A stretch of DNA of 64,000 bases from Anthoceros angustus (lineage: Eukaryota; Streptophyta; Anthocerotopsida; Anthocerotales; Anthocerotaceae). A program made the position numbers and the translations under genes. Shown one piece after another: positions 1 to 11,225 of this stretch (the stretch's first letter is position 1; each line of letters opens with the position of its first letter). A model generated the notes under the pieces. That model was given only the letters and a program-made list of their open reading frames with translations, had not been told where the DNA came from and searched no databases. The stretch covers positions 1,240,001-1,304,000 of the forward strand of contig MU008160.1 in the NCBI GenBank assembly GCA_010909165.1, given 5' to 3'.

Positions 1-128
1 ACCGTCCAGGTCAGTCCACCACCCCTGGCCTGGCTGCTGTGAAGGCTGTGGGTTAGGGCGCGAAGAGGGGACGCGTTTGTGACCGGCCTCGTCTTGTCCA
101 TGCACCTCCAAATTACCTATACGTCCGT

Positions 129-530
129 ATGGTGGTAATACACGGTATGTACCTGGGCATTCTGCCATATTCTGTTGTTAGACTCATCTTCCGACAGCGG
201 TCCGTAAACGATGGCCACATTATGGCAACCGGACCCGTTGTGGACCCAACAAATTGGTGTGTGTACAGGGATTCTACCAGGAGCTCCCGCTCACCTCATC
301 TCAGGGAGTCAACCCCTGGCAAACAAAGCCTCCAGGTGCAGCAGCGTAAGGAGCCCAACACTTCTACTTCTGAGAAATGGTGTGGGTAGGGATGGGTTTT
401 CCAGCGATGGTCGTTGCCAGGAACAGGAGCACTTGTGGCAACATATTTTTCTGGACCCTACCATGTGGTGGGATAATAGACGAGAGAAGGAGAGCTCCCG
501 TTCGCCTGACTTCCGACTTCAGCATTAACT
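129..530 (+). pseudogene. Relic of two tandem OSB-type PDF motifs
   Basis: Two copies of a motif resembling the PDF motif of plant organellar single-stranded-DNA-binding (OSB) proteins lie side by side in different frames. The first (about 230-335) reads DPTNWCVYRDS followed by SRSPHL. The second (about 430-525) reads LWQHIFLDPTMWWDNRREK followed by SRSPDFR. The family pattern, from memory, is LW..F.DP..WWD.R..K, a short spacer, PDFKHK, then LW. The frame change between copies and the lack of a single-stranded-DNA-binding domain suggest a decayed fragment, possibly the front of an old PPR or OSB gene. Similar relics occur upstream of the PPR genes in this window. The link to OSB proteins is by eye only. 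Confidence 0.45.
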
Positions 531-2266
531 CATGGCTCAACTGTGGGGCAGGGATTGTGGGGCTTGTGTGCTACGCCGTGGGTTGTGGCCTGCTCATTCT
601 GTTGCAGGGTTTCTTCGGCGCCCACATCACCAGGAGGCTGCCGAACGTCATGTCCTTCACAGACTTCGTTAGGAAGGTGAGTTAGCGGTGTTTGGTGCAC
701 TCGGAACTTGTTGTAGGATCCAATTCTTTACATGCTGGAGGATGCTGACTCCTGAACTGCTCTTCAGGGCTTTGGGGACGTGCTGATGTTGTGGGTCACC
801 CTCGTCATGATGCTCACCATAGGTATAGATCTTACTGCCGAGATGACAGCCGTAGGAGACCTTTTCAGCGATGTCATTGGGACTACCCGTGTACCCCTCG
901 TTGTCCTAATCGCCATGGTGTCTATGGTTTACACGGCTGGTGGAGGGCTTTACGTGAGCATGATCACAGATCAGCTGCAGGCTGGCCTCACCCTTGTACT
1001 CCTGGCAATTTTTATCGTGTTTGTGGCCGTCACCTTCAGGGAAGCACTTCCCACAAGTACCTCGGTGCCACCTACCCAGGTGAGTCACAATCTGTCTGTG
1101 TGTTTGCTGGCAAGGCTTGCTTCTTGGCAGGGAAGACTGTATAACCCATCACCTCGTGCTGATTGTGCAGGGTATGCCACGATTACCACTATGCCGATCT
1201 CCCTGATATCAACCTGGTTATTCAGTGAGGCGATATGGCAGCGCTGTTGGGCATCTGTCTGTGACCGAAAGTTGAAGCAGGGTGCTTTTTGGGGAGCTTG
1301 CCAGTTAATGTACATGTCCTCTGTATGTTAATCTGATGTTGGGGTTGAGAAAAGGCAATATGGTTAAGCAGGAGCTCTTAAAGGCTTATGCTCCGTGTAC
1401 TAGGTTATTCTTGTGTGCTTCCTTTCTGGATTGGGTGGGAACCTCGCAGCCTGGTCCGGGATTGTGCCTTCTGGACTAGATGACTACGGCAACACCATTT
1501 TCTTCTCTTCACATGGCTTACGAACAGTGAGGCAGTCCAGGTGTGGCACTGTCCCTGTCGTTACTATCTGATGTCTGTAGTCTCAACATATACCCTCTGT
1601 TTGTTTGCGTTGCACAACCCCAGCTTATTTGTGTTCTTCTTGCAGGTGGTATGGGTCACTATCCTCGTGGCTAATCTGACGGTGATCCTGAGCGAATCAG
1701 CTCAAGATTCTCTACAAAATGCTCTCACAAACTGCATTGCAGGTGTGTTTCTGCGAAACCAGTCTATTTGGTGCCGTCTGTTGATGGTTGTCCTAACGAT
1801 TCCATGCCTGGTGGTATCACTCGGGGCAGGCAAACAATGCCATCCCTTGTTGGATCTGTTTGTGAACTGATGACAAACACTGACTCCTATCGTGTTCATT
1901 TGCCCAGGGCTACAATATCAACAGCCTGTTCCTCATCAGCAACATCGTGCCAGCCACATCCGCACTCCCGACATGTCAGAGCTGTTCACCAGCTACTGGG
2001 CTGAGCGCATAGTGACACCCATCTCAAACCTTTGTGGTTGCTTGTCTGGACTCATATCTGTGATTGTGTATGCAGGCATCCGCAGCAACGGATGCCACAT
2101 TAGTGTGTCCAAATCCTTGCAGCCGAGTGCTCTTGCGAACGTAGAGGCAGAGCTTCTTGACATACGAGCTGGCATCTCTGACACGGAGCTCAAAAGGTTT
2201 GCTGAAAGAACAGCCATTTTCAAAGACGAGCCTATAAGAGGTCCTCACCCGTTCAAGCCAGCCTGA
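523..2266 (+). CDS. Sodium:solute symporter family protein (DUR3-like), partial
   Basis: Several exons encode hydrophobic segments of the solute:sodium symporter family, which includes plant DUR3 urea/proton symporters of the plasma membrane. Exon 523-675 carries a membrane segment followed by RRLPNVMSFTDFVRK. Exon 768-1079 carries three membrane segments with the conserved VYTAGGGLYVSMITDQLQA. Further coding blocks are at about 1171-1255 (PISLISTWLFSEAIWQRCWA), 1405-1495 (SGLGGNLAAWSGIVPSG), 1647-1739 (NLTVILSESAQDSLQNAL) and 1909-1965 (NINSLFLISNIVPATS). Introns are about 90-150 bp with GT-AG ends. The N-terminus is missing or lies upstream. The junction near 1079/1171 does not keep phase with the obvious donor, and the region after about 1970 is hard to read in one frame, so the gene may be damaged. 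Substrate cannot be stated. Confidence 0.65.
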
Positions 2267-3200
2267 TGTGACATTCGTGAAGCCCCGTCACAAGAATAAC
2301 AGGACTCGTGGTTCCAACTGGTCGCTTGCCTGCCGATGCAGAAACAGAGCTGTTCATCTCCCCACAGTTTCCACGCTGTCACAGTGTAAGTAGATGCAGA
2401 TGCCAGGTCTCCTGCAATCTGTCCGCCGTCCTTGGGGCACTTTTCCAGTGCAAGGCGGAGCATATCAATTGCCTGGCACCATTAAGGCCTTCACTTTAGA
2501 ATCATGTCTACATCCAAACTGATTGGTCAATCAGGATATAAGTCTGCCGCAACTTTGTGCAATAGGATACCTTCGAGAACATTGAGAGGGCCAATACGAT
2601 GGCCCCACTCTCCAGCACAGCGAAAAGAGGAGAACAGCTGTCCGGAGCCAGCAAAGCCTGTGAAACACGAACCATGTTAAGATCCCAAATAGCATGGACA
2701 CAAGGTGAACAACATGATTTCACTGGAGTAGTCAGAGCACCTTCAATGCAGCAGTCAACATTCCCATCTGCCGGTATGCTAAACCCAAGGCCTGGATATA
2801 AACAGGTATAGTGAAAGCACTTGTTCTACAAGCACCACGACAGTTCCCAAGTCAGGAGTGTGAACAGGTAGCCTGTAGTAGAATCACCTCCCAGGACTGT
2901 GCACCTCCCAGGACTGTGCACCTTCAGGATATCCTCTGAGAGCCAGTTGTAAACTCAATCCTTCACTACGTGATACGGAAAAGGTGGCACCTGCGATTCT
3001 CAAGTTCAACATTTGTTCGCCTCTATGAAATTGTGTAGGTCACAATGATCTGCCTTGACACTGATTACGGTGTCATTGTGTCATTACGATCTGGAATCGA
3101 TAGAACCGCAGAGCACAGTTTTGAAGCAACAAAATAGACCGGAAAGCTAGAACTTGTGCTCACTCACTCATGCTTGCACAATTGCAGCCACAAAAACTAC
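2267..3200. other. Intergenic; 17-bp tandem duplicate
   Basis: No convincing gene. The only structure seen is a 17-bp sequence beginning cacctcccagg repeated twice in tandem at 2885-2918. Confidence 0.5.
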
Positions 3201-4800
3201 ATGTTCAAGTTTGCAGTCCCACCTCATGGTGGGAGGTCTGAAAACACCTGCCTACACAAACACCTACAACCCTCCTACAAACCCTGCTCCGCTCACTCTG
3301 GAAAGAGCCGTAGAGCAAGGCCTCCATCCTCTTGTGCCCCAGTGCGTGACCCCTCCGCTTCCGAGTTCGCAGGCTGCGTCGGCGCAGCCTGAGGGGGAGG
3401 AGCCCGCAACGGGGAAGAGGCAACTGCAGCCGGCTGTGGCATACCATGGCGAGGTGCCTCCGCCTACGCCTATGGAATTGGAGGTGGAGGTGGAGCAAAA
3501 GGCTTCCCCTGCATGAAATGGAAAGGTGGTGCGGGGAAAGGGAGAGGTGGGCGGTGGCGGGAGGGGGAGGGGGTCTCGGATGCGCAGCTCCTTGAGACAT
3601 GGATGCAATGTCGCTGCCGCTCATGATATCCATGAACATTGCCGCACTCGGGCTTCCACCGCATGTTAGGGGCACTTGGGGCATCCTCTCCATCATGCCC
3701 TCCACCTCCGCAAACAAGAACCTTAGGTCGCGCACCTTGTCCACGACCTCCAGTGTGGCCATGGCGCCACTCATGGTCGCATCGATAGCAACCGATGAGC
3801 GAGTGGACGCCATAATGCCCGAAACTCCCGGGCGCACGCTCAAGGCCGCCTTGAGATGTGCTCGCCATTCCTGCTGGTGCTCGCACTCACCGCCTCCTCG
3901 GCCGAGCACCGAGTTCGCACCTTCGGCCTCGCCCCCATCCATCTTCCCCGGCCAAGGCCCGCCCGGCTTGGTTTGCCGCCGCCTCCTCCCGCAATTGCGC
4001 CTCCTCTTCTTCTTCCGCCCACACACGCCTTGCCTCCAGCTCCACAATGAGCTCGGCCAACTCGCTCTTAGAGTGGCCGCCTCCTCCTCCCGCAATTGCG
4101 CCTCCCCAAACGACGCTCAATCTTTCACGGCGCTCTACATCGTACATGCGGACAAATTGCCATCCGAGTCATAGATGATTCGGTATGGCCTCGCCCACGC
4201 CTTCAACACCGCAACCCCAACTCATCAAGCGCTATTAGCATCGTTATCAATCCCATCTCGCAACCAAAGAGCAACCACAACTGCTATTACCATCGGAGTC
4301 GCCCGAGATTTCGCACCCTTGCCCTCCACACCTCGCCATTCAATTCCTCCACAGCCGCCTCCTCCCCTTTGCGGCCGTTGTGGCATCCACCTCCGGAGCG
4401 CCCGCCCGGCTTGGTTTGCCGCCGCCTCGCCACCTCCGCCTCCTCACCTCCTCCAACCACGATTGGCGGAGGCAGAGAGGAGCCGCCTCCTCCCAAGGCA
4501 TGTCCGCGAGCTTGTTGTGCTAGCGATCACCGCGCCCTATGCCCACGCAGCTCCTCTTCGCGGGCTGTCGCCGCATCCCGTGATTCCGCAGTGCGTGAAT
4601 GGGATCGTCCCACCGCCGGCGGGCTGCACCCAGTTCCACTATGGCGGTGTGTGAAAAGGAGTTCCACGCTCATGGCATGTGCGTGCCAATTGCAACCTCA
4701 TAGCCGCAATCGTGATTGCGAGCGCGGCAGCAAGCACGCCAACGCAGAACCGCAGCCCCCAAATTTGTTGCTTGCCACGAAGGTGGCCCTTGTGTTCCCG
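3201..4800. other. GC-rich region with direct repeats and coding-like minus-strand segments
   Basis: Strongly biased C/T-rich plus strand. On the minus strand two adjoining frames look protein-like. One (about 4147-3890) contains ELAELIVELEARRVWAEEEE, an acidic coiled-coil-like stretch. The next (about 3890-3590) contains KVRDLRFLFAEVEGMMER. They are in different frames and could be joined by splicing or broken by a frameshift. A block containing cccgcccggcttggtttgcc occurs at about 3957 and again at about 4401, and cctcccgcaattgcgcctcc occurs at about 3985 and 4087. This could be a decayed transposon-encoded protein; no family was recognised. Confidence 0.3.
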
Positions 4801-5404
4801 CCTATTCCATAATAGCACTTTTGGTTAGAATTGGCCGAGTCATTCGCTTCCGCGCATGGGTCCGCAACTCGCCATTACCCTTAGGCGGCGCGATGATGCC
4901 TCCTTGCGACACGGCATTCATGATGCTGAGCACGGATATCGTTCAAAAATAATCATGGATTCTGCGCCCTCGTACACGCCTCCTCTTCGCAGTGGTGTGC
5001 GCCTCGTCAAGTTATTGCGTCCACATTGCCTTCCAGAGCCAACTACATTAAAAAAATGGCACACCTTCAAACTCAACGCCACCACCATGAGAGTTGTCAC
5101 ACGTGCTGACTCTGCCTTGCCATCAGCGTCTGCATGTAGCTGGCAGAGATCTCTGTGACATAGTGGGCCGCACATTGCAGCTTTAAATGCAGTCGCATAG
5201 CTACAATGCAACCAGAAAACTGCAGCCACGTTGCAAATGCATTGGCGTAGCGGTGCAACCATGGAACAGTCGCAGTGCGTGAATGGATCGTCCCACCGCC
5301 GCCATCCTTTGCCCGGTGCGGGCCGTGATAACCGCGATCTTGGTGGTGGGGTTGCGCGACCTCTTTTAAAGGTATTAAATTGCAAGCGGCCCTTCACATC
5401 TAGG

Positions 5405-5880
5405 AAATGTTATATTGTTGCGAACACAACTCCTACCCCTACCACACACTCCCTCGCCTCAGCCCTCCCCTCGCCCGCCTGCCCCGCCTTTCTCCAACCC
5501 CTTCTCCACCCCTAAATCCTCCACCGCCACCACCGCCACACCCATCCATCGTCCCCCCGCTGCTCGACACACCCAACCCCATGGCCGCTTTTCACCCTTT
5601 TCCCATTCCCATCCCCTACATTCCCCACCCACCCCCACGAACACACAGCCCTTCCTAAAACCCCATCCACCACCGCCGCCCCCATCCCCGGCCCCGCGCC
5701 ACCCATGCACACACCCGCCTCCTAAACCACCCCGTCTCCCCGCCACACATTCCTTATTTCCTGCTGGCCCTCCGTCACCCGCCTGCCGTCACACCCAACC
5801 CCTAAAACTAGCACCTCTCCCCTGCCTCCCTCCCTCCCTCCCTCCCCACTCCCCAAATAATATTTTCTTCTTTATTTTTT
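5405..5880. repeat. C-rich, nearly G-free low-complexity tract
   Basis: About 450 bp dominated by C, with A/T interruptions and very few G on the plus strand, ending in (tccc)n and then a T-rich stretch. The long open frames on both strands encode almost only Pro/His/Ser or Gly/Trp/Arg and are composition artefacts. Confidence 0.75.
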
Positions 5881-6084
5881 AAGTTTTGCAGATTGCTGCA
5901 AACTGACCAAATACTGGTGCCTTAGACAAACTCGTATTTCAGTCTCCAATTACATGGGATGTGCATATATTCCTTATCCACATGATTACAAAAGCGTGGG
6001 AAATTGATGTCCTATTACACAAAAGGCAAGTGGAATTGCAGGGTTCGCCCTCACCCTTGTGCCCGCAACTATTTGCTGGGCGGT

Positions 6085-6157
6085 TCGGGTCACAGGTATA
6101 GGCATGGGAGGATCTGGGGTGGGTCGGGTCACATGTGTAGGCAAGGGAGGATTTGGT
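6085..6157. repeat. 39-bp imperfect tandem duplicate
   Basis: Two copies starting tcgggtcac at 6085 and 6124, each running through ggcatgggaggat or ggcaagggaggat. The surrounding DNA from 5881 to 6780 shows no supportable gene. Confidence 0.6.
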
Positions 6158-6789
6158 TCATAACATATTCCATTTTGAATGTAATAGGTTCATTAGAACC
6201 ACATAGTAACGTCTTACAACACTCCTAGGATATTTACGAGTGCACAAATTCACGTGCGATGTCATTATGGTTTACGCCAAACGTCAGAGCATTACAATGA
6301 ACAGCAGTAGTCTGTGGAATCTGGGAAAAGTCAGTTGTGCCGGCAAAGGCCCATGTACAACTGAGATGGGTGCGCGTGACAATAGGTTGGTAAAGACAAA
6401 GGAGGCAGCCACCGAGTTTAGTTCTGGAATACCAATGTCCTCAAGGGCCATCCAGTGTGACGGCATACACCATGGACCACATTAGCCCCAGTCGGGTCGT
6501 GCACGGGGCAAAAACTTTGTATGACACGATGATAGCCTGGTGTTTGGCATAGCGGGACCAAAAATAACAAAATTTTCAGGTAATGTTTGTAGAGCTTGAA
6601 GCGGGGAGCATGTGAGCAAGTTGAGAACTGTACTACCGGCTGATGATGGGCTTCACAGCTGTTCACCATTTGGTATACGACTATTTCTATGCCATGTATC
6701 GTTCGCATTTTTTGTACTGACAAACAAGTAGGAGTGGGCTGCAGCGGGAAGCAAGCACATTTGAGGACTCACTTTACTTCACCTGGTTG

Positions 6790-7146
6790 CGAATCATGGT
6801 CTAAAAGGAGAAATCTTGCACAATGTTCTTCTTTTACTTGCGAATCATGGCCTAGAAGAAAAAACCTCCCACATTGTACTTCATCTGGCTACGAATCATG
6901 GTCGACAAGGAGAAACCTCCTACAATGTGCTTCATCTGGATACGAATCATGGTGTAGAAGGAGAAACCAGCCAGAATGCTCAGCATCTGGCTGCGAATCA
7001 TGGCCTAGAAGGAGAAACATCCCACAATGTACTTCATCTAGCTACGAATCATGGTCTAGAAGGAGGAACATCCCATAATGTACTTCATCTGGCTACGAAT
7101 CATGGTCGGAAATGAGATACCACGCACACCTCCCATAGCATAAAGT
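6790..7146 (+). repeat. 51-bp minisatellite, seven units, encoding a 17-residue repeat
   Basis: Units beginning cgaatcatgg start at 6790, 6841, 6892, 6943, 6994, 7045 and 7096, exactly 51 bp apart. Because 51 is a multiple of three, the open frame 6689-7078 runs through the units and would encode repeats of the type ESWSRRRNIPQCTSSGY with Cys, Trp and paired Arg conserved. A second frame is also open. There is no start context or known domain, so translation is not claimed. The last unit is also the left end of the tandem duplication that follows. Confidence 0.85.
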
Positions 7147-8850
7147 GCAGTGGGGATGGAGAGAATTCGGTCATACCTAGGCTGAGCCCCTTGTTGTACC
7201 CACGAGAGCAAGAACGAAGCCGGCACGCGGGAGCGAGTCCGGCAAGGCGAGGGCAAACCCTGCAATTTCACATGCCGTTTTTCGAAGGCCACAACAGTCT
7301 TGGTTGCGGCCCCCTCGTGTACCGATGTCGTCTTGTTGATGATGCACAAGAACATTTCACGATGATGGACACAAAGGTTGTCCTCTCACCCACTTTGGCC
7401 TATGGTTTAGCGTTCCTTCATCTCATGGGCGTTTCCGTGCCAGTGCATCATGCATATGCTGGATGCTATATGTGAGCGGTTGCGTTTCAGAGGTGCAGGA
7501 GGCATTGGGGAGTGACGAGAAATGACATAAATGGACCCTAAACCCGTGCCTAGGCGAACACACCGCACCTCTGTATTTGCCCCTTGTACCATTGTTTGGG
7601 ATAGTCCCGGTATGATGCAATGCCATGTATCGGACTCATTTTGCATACTGACATATCCATTTGTTTCCAAAAATTTGCATGTGCACAAAAGCGAACATCG
7701 TCATCCATGTCAGGCAGAAGGGGTCACGAAATTGGCTGGCAAGGATAGCGTGGACTAGACGGTCAACACAAAGCAAATGAATTGGGTTTATGCAATGTTC
7801 CGCACCCGGCTGCGAATTGGAATGGAGTTCCCAATTCTTGAATAATACACATTTTGTTGGTCATACCTGAAAAAGGAAAGTTGACGCATAGAAGGGCACA
7901 TTGATGTGATGCATATACGCCATACGGAGAGGATGCAGGGTCGTGCAACTAACGATTTGCAAGAGGCAAGTACTTCATCGCTACGAATCATGGTCGGAAA
8001 TGAGATACCACGCACACCTCCCATAGCATAAAGTGCAGTGGGGATGGAGAGAATTCGGTCATACCTAGGCTGAGCCCCTTGTTGTACCCACGAGAGCAAG
8101 AACGAAGCCGGCACGCGGGAGCGAGTCCGGCAAGGCGAGGGCAAACCCTGCAATTTCACATGCCGTTTTTCGAAGGCCACAACAGTCTTGGTTGCGGCCC
8201 CCTCGTGTACCGATGTCGTCTTGTTGATGATGCACAAGAACATTTCACGATGATGGACACAAAGGTTGTCCTCTCACCCACTTTGGCCTATGGTTTAGCT
8301 GCCTTCATCTCATGGGCGTTTAGTGCGATGCATCATGCATATCTTTGGATGCTATATGTGAGCGGTTGCGTTTGAGGTGCAGAGGCATTGGGGAGTGACG
8401 AGAAATGACATAAATGGACCCTAAACCCGTGCCTAGGCGAACACACCGCACCTCTGTATTTGCCCCTTGTACCATTGTTTGGGATAGTCCCGGTATGATG
8501 CAATGCCATGTATCGGACTCATTTTGCATACTGACATATCCATTTGTTTCCAAAAATTTGCATGTGCACAAAAGCGAACATCGTCATCCATGTCGGGTCA
8601 CGAAATTGGTCAAGGATAGCGTGGACTAGACAGTCAACACAAAGCAAATGAATTGGGTTTATGCAATGTTCAAGACCGCTGAATTGGAATGGAGTTCCCA
8701 ATTCTTGAATAATACACATTTTGTTGGTCATACCTGAAAAAGGAAAGTTGACGCATAGAAGGGCACATTGATGTGATGCATATACGCCATACGGAGAGGA
8801 TGCAGGGTCGTGCAACTAACGTATTTGCAAGAGGCAAGTACTTCATCTGC
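7096..8850. repeat. Tandem duplication of about 880 bp
   Basis: Sequence beginning tacgaatcatggtcggaaat at about 7094 recurs at about 7982 and the two copies stay alignable to about 8850. The first 300 bp are identical as far as I can follow. Further in, copy 2 has several short deletions, so the offset falls from 888 to about 867 bp. The copies join at a 51-bp-repeat sequence (tacttcatc-gctacgaatcatgg), which suggests unequal exchange between minisatellite units. A minus-strand frame of about 80 codons beginning MFLCIINKTTSVHEG is present in both copies but matches nothing I recognise. Confidence 0.9.
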
Positions 8851-9194
8851 TTGCGAATCTTAGTCGCAATTCTAGAAGGCCTTCAAGTTCATTGCAAAAT
8901 GTGTCGTGGGCATTTTTTATATATGTAAGGAAGAGGGATTTGTTTCCGATGAATCACCCGATTATACGACGATGGGCCATTTCGGTACAGAAGTTTTTTT
9001 TTTTTTACGAATGTTGTTTCTGCTGTGCACGCAGTACATAGCTAATTTGACGCACTAATACCGAGGTGCCATGAGGCCTGTTATGAAATGCCATATATTG
9101 AGATGATTGGACAGGGCAGAATGGACTAGATATTCGACAAAGAGCATAGAGACAGGTTGTCGAAGCAGAGAATAGTATAATTGCTTGAATGGTG

Positions 9195-9283
9195 TAATTG
9201 AACGCCAGTTTGTAAATGACAGTGAATAACACACGCAGGATACGTGCGTTCTGCACTGTCATTTGCAAACTGGCATTCAATTA
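9195..9283. repeat. Long imperfect hairpin, 30-nt arms
   Basis: Arms at 9195-9224 and 9254-9283 are reverse complements at 28 of 30 positions, separated by a 29-nt loop. The loop itself contains a small acgca/tgcgt stem. It could be a MITE remnant or a small-RNA precursor. The flanking DNA (8851-9194 and 9284-10030) contains no supportable gene. Confidence 0.7.
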
Positions 9284-10038
9284 GACTATGCACACAAAGA
9301 GCATGGGGAAAAAGGTTGCCCATGAGATGTGGGAAACACATAGACTGATGTACCAATAGACCAATTTCCATCCACTATTCTACATTTGTGGGATGTTGAT
9401 ACGGTGCACTTGTGAAAATAATGTGGCCTTAGGATGCACAATTATATGGAGGGCTAGTAGGAGAGGCATGTGTAGACAAAGCGTCCGCAACGGTTACCTA
9501 TTTCGATATACCACACTGAAGCATTTTGAAAAGAAAAGGGGGGTAGAATAATAGGAGGTATATAATAGTTCAACCAATCAAGGGAAGAATACAGTACATG
9601 GATGAATAATAGAATTGGTCATGGACCGGAGGGAGTCCCCTTCCGGCGGTGGATTTGGGCTATATATGTCGAAAGGGTCCGATAAAAACCAATAAAATCA
9701 GACCAAAAAACAATGTGATGCACACCTTTCGGCTGCCGTAAAGTGGCGCGCAAAAACGGTGTGAGGATAAGGGGGTGGCAGATAGATACAGCGAATAATG
9801 TATTCCCCGACAGCTGTAGCAGCTGCTATACACCCCGGTGTGAGGAGATGCCCTTTATTCGTATTGAGGCAAATAAGGGCCTGACAGTAGCCGGTGAACG
9901 CAGCAACGTGACAGGCAACATGCCAATGTGCGTCTTAAATTCGGCCTTGCAGCCCCCGTGATGCACGCTGGCGGGTGCCGTCCTCCTTCGGGAGGATGAC
10001 AAACGGGGGAATTTTCCGTGCCTAAGGTGGGGTGACGG

Positions 10039-10735
10039 ATGGGGGAGGGAGGGGAGCGGGGTCGGGGTTTCGGAGGCGTAAGAGGGTCAGGCAATAGTTT
10101 TGCACGCTGCAGATTGGGAAAGGCAAGTTCGGTGCAGCGGGTAGAGGGAACAAGCAAACGCGACCACCCTGTGCGCAGGATAAGGGCCGCGGACTGGGAC
10201 ATCCCCGGCCATGTGCCTGCAATAGCGTTCCAGGAAGAGGCTTGGCTCCAAGGGTGGGTGCAGCCACCCGCATATGGGACTGCGGAGGAAGATGGCAAGG
10301 AGTTCGATGTCTGTGGTCCTCAATATGCACAGAACGTGGCCCCCGAGATGCCACCGCTAGGCGTGATTGAGCTGCTGTCCGGGGTGAGTCCTCGGCTGCA
10401 GCACACTTGTCTTTCTGTGTGTACTTTGCAGCTGTTTTCCGTCATGTAAGGTTCCATCCCTTGAGCATTGCAGCTGCTCGATACTCAAACGTGTGTGCCA
10501 CTGCTGTGCGCCGTGCAGGAACTGTATGTCGTGAGGGACAATGCCTATGCGAAGGGCTTGGAGGGCATGGACTTCCTCCCCGATATGTACCGCCTGCACC
10601 TGGCACTGACGACATTGTGCAGGGAGTGCAGGAGCGGGGGGAGGGAATGCCCGAGTACCTCCAGCAGTGGACGCAGGCTGAAGCCACGCCATGGGCGTGG
10701 ACAGATGTCACCCTGCTGCGTTATATAGTCCAGTA
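10039..10735 (+). CDS. Unidentified two-exon gene
   Basis: Exon 1 runs to about 10383 and ends in GVIELLSG before a gtgagt donor. It contains ADWDIPGHVPAIAFQEEAWL. The second exon starts after tgcag at about 10519 with ELYVVRDNAYAKGLEG and reaches TPWAWTDVTLLRYIVQ and a stop at 10735. Near 10610 the reading frame changes by one base between MDFLPDMYRLHLA and the MPEYLQQW part, so either a small additional intron, a sequencing error or a real frameshift lies there. A possible polyadenylation signal follows at 10911. The start codon is uncertain: the first ATG in frame is at 10039 and the preceding residues are Gly/Arg-rich. I do not recognise the family. Confidence 0.45.
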
Positions 10736-10910
10736 GGCCCTTTGAAATGTACGCTTGTGCACTGCAGGCTTTTTTGGGTGCAAGCCTTCAATTTCAAACA
10801 GTTGGATCATAGTATGCTTACGGGCATGGAACAAATAGGCTTTTAGTTAGTTGTGCATTCGTCACAATGTTTCACAGCCTCACGACGGAAATCCGTCCTT
10901 AGTGGACTTA

Positions 10911-10916
10911 AATAAA
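10911..10916 (+). terminator. Candidate polyadenylation signal
   Basis: AATAAA about 175 bp downstream of the stop at 10735 and followed by a tct-rich stretch. Position and sequence fit the end of the preceding gene; no further support. Confidence 0.35.
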
Positions 10917-11225
10917 ATTCTTCTTCTTCTTCTCACATGAAGATATTGTCCAAGAGAGGCGTTTATTCCAATTAGACCTGCAGGTAATCTGTGGATCCCT
11001 TGGCTGGTTAACACATTGGCAGATAGTTGAAAAGGTCTCAATGAATCTGAAAGCATGTTCTTGTCATTGACAGTATGCAGCAGGAAAGGCTGGAGTACAG
11101 CCAACCTTTGCAAAGCTCCTGAAGAGGAGCCTGTGCAAACACGAAGAAGTTCGTGCCTGGTGCTCAGAGAGTCGAAGCTATCTTCAAGTACAGCAGGTCA
11201 GACAGGCTTCACTGTTGCCCTTCTA

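Noticed and set aside
3205-4178. Several overlapping long frames on both strands
   Set aside because: GC-rich composition leaves most frames open. Only short minus-strand segments look protein-like, so no gene was called.
5407-5882. Pro-rich 155-codon frame
   Set aside because: Produced by the C-rich low-complexity tract; no domain and the opposite strand is equally open.
6790-7146. CRISPR-like regular repeat
   Set aside because: Units are contiguous with no unique spacers and the DNA is eukaryotic; it is a minisatellite.
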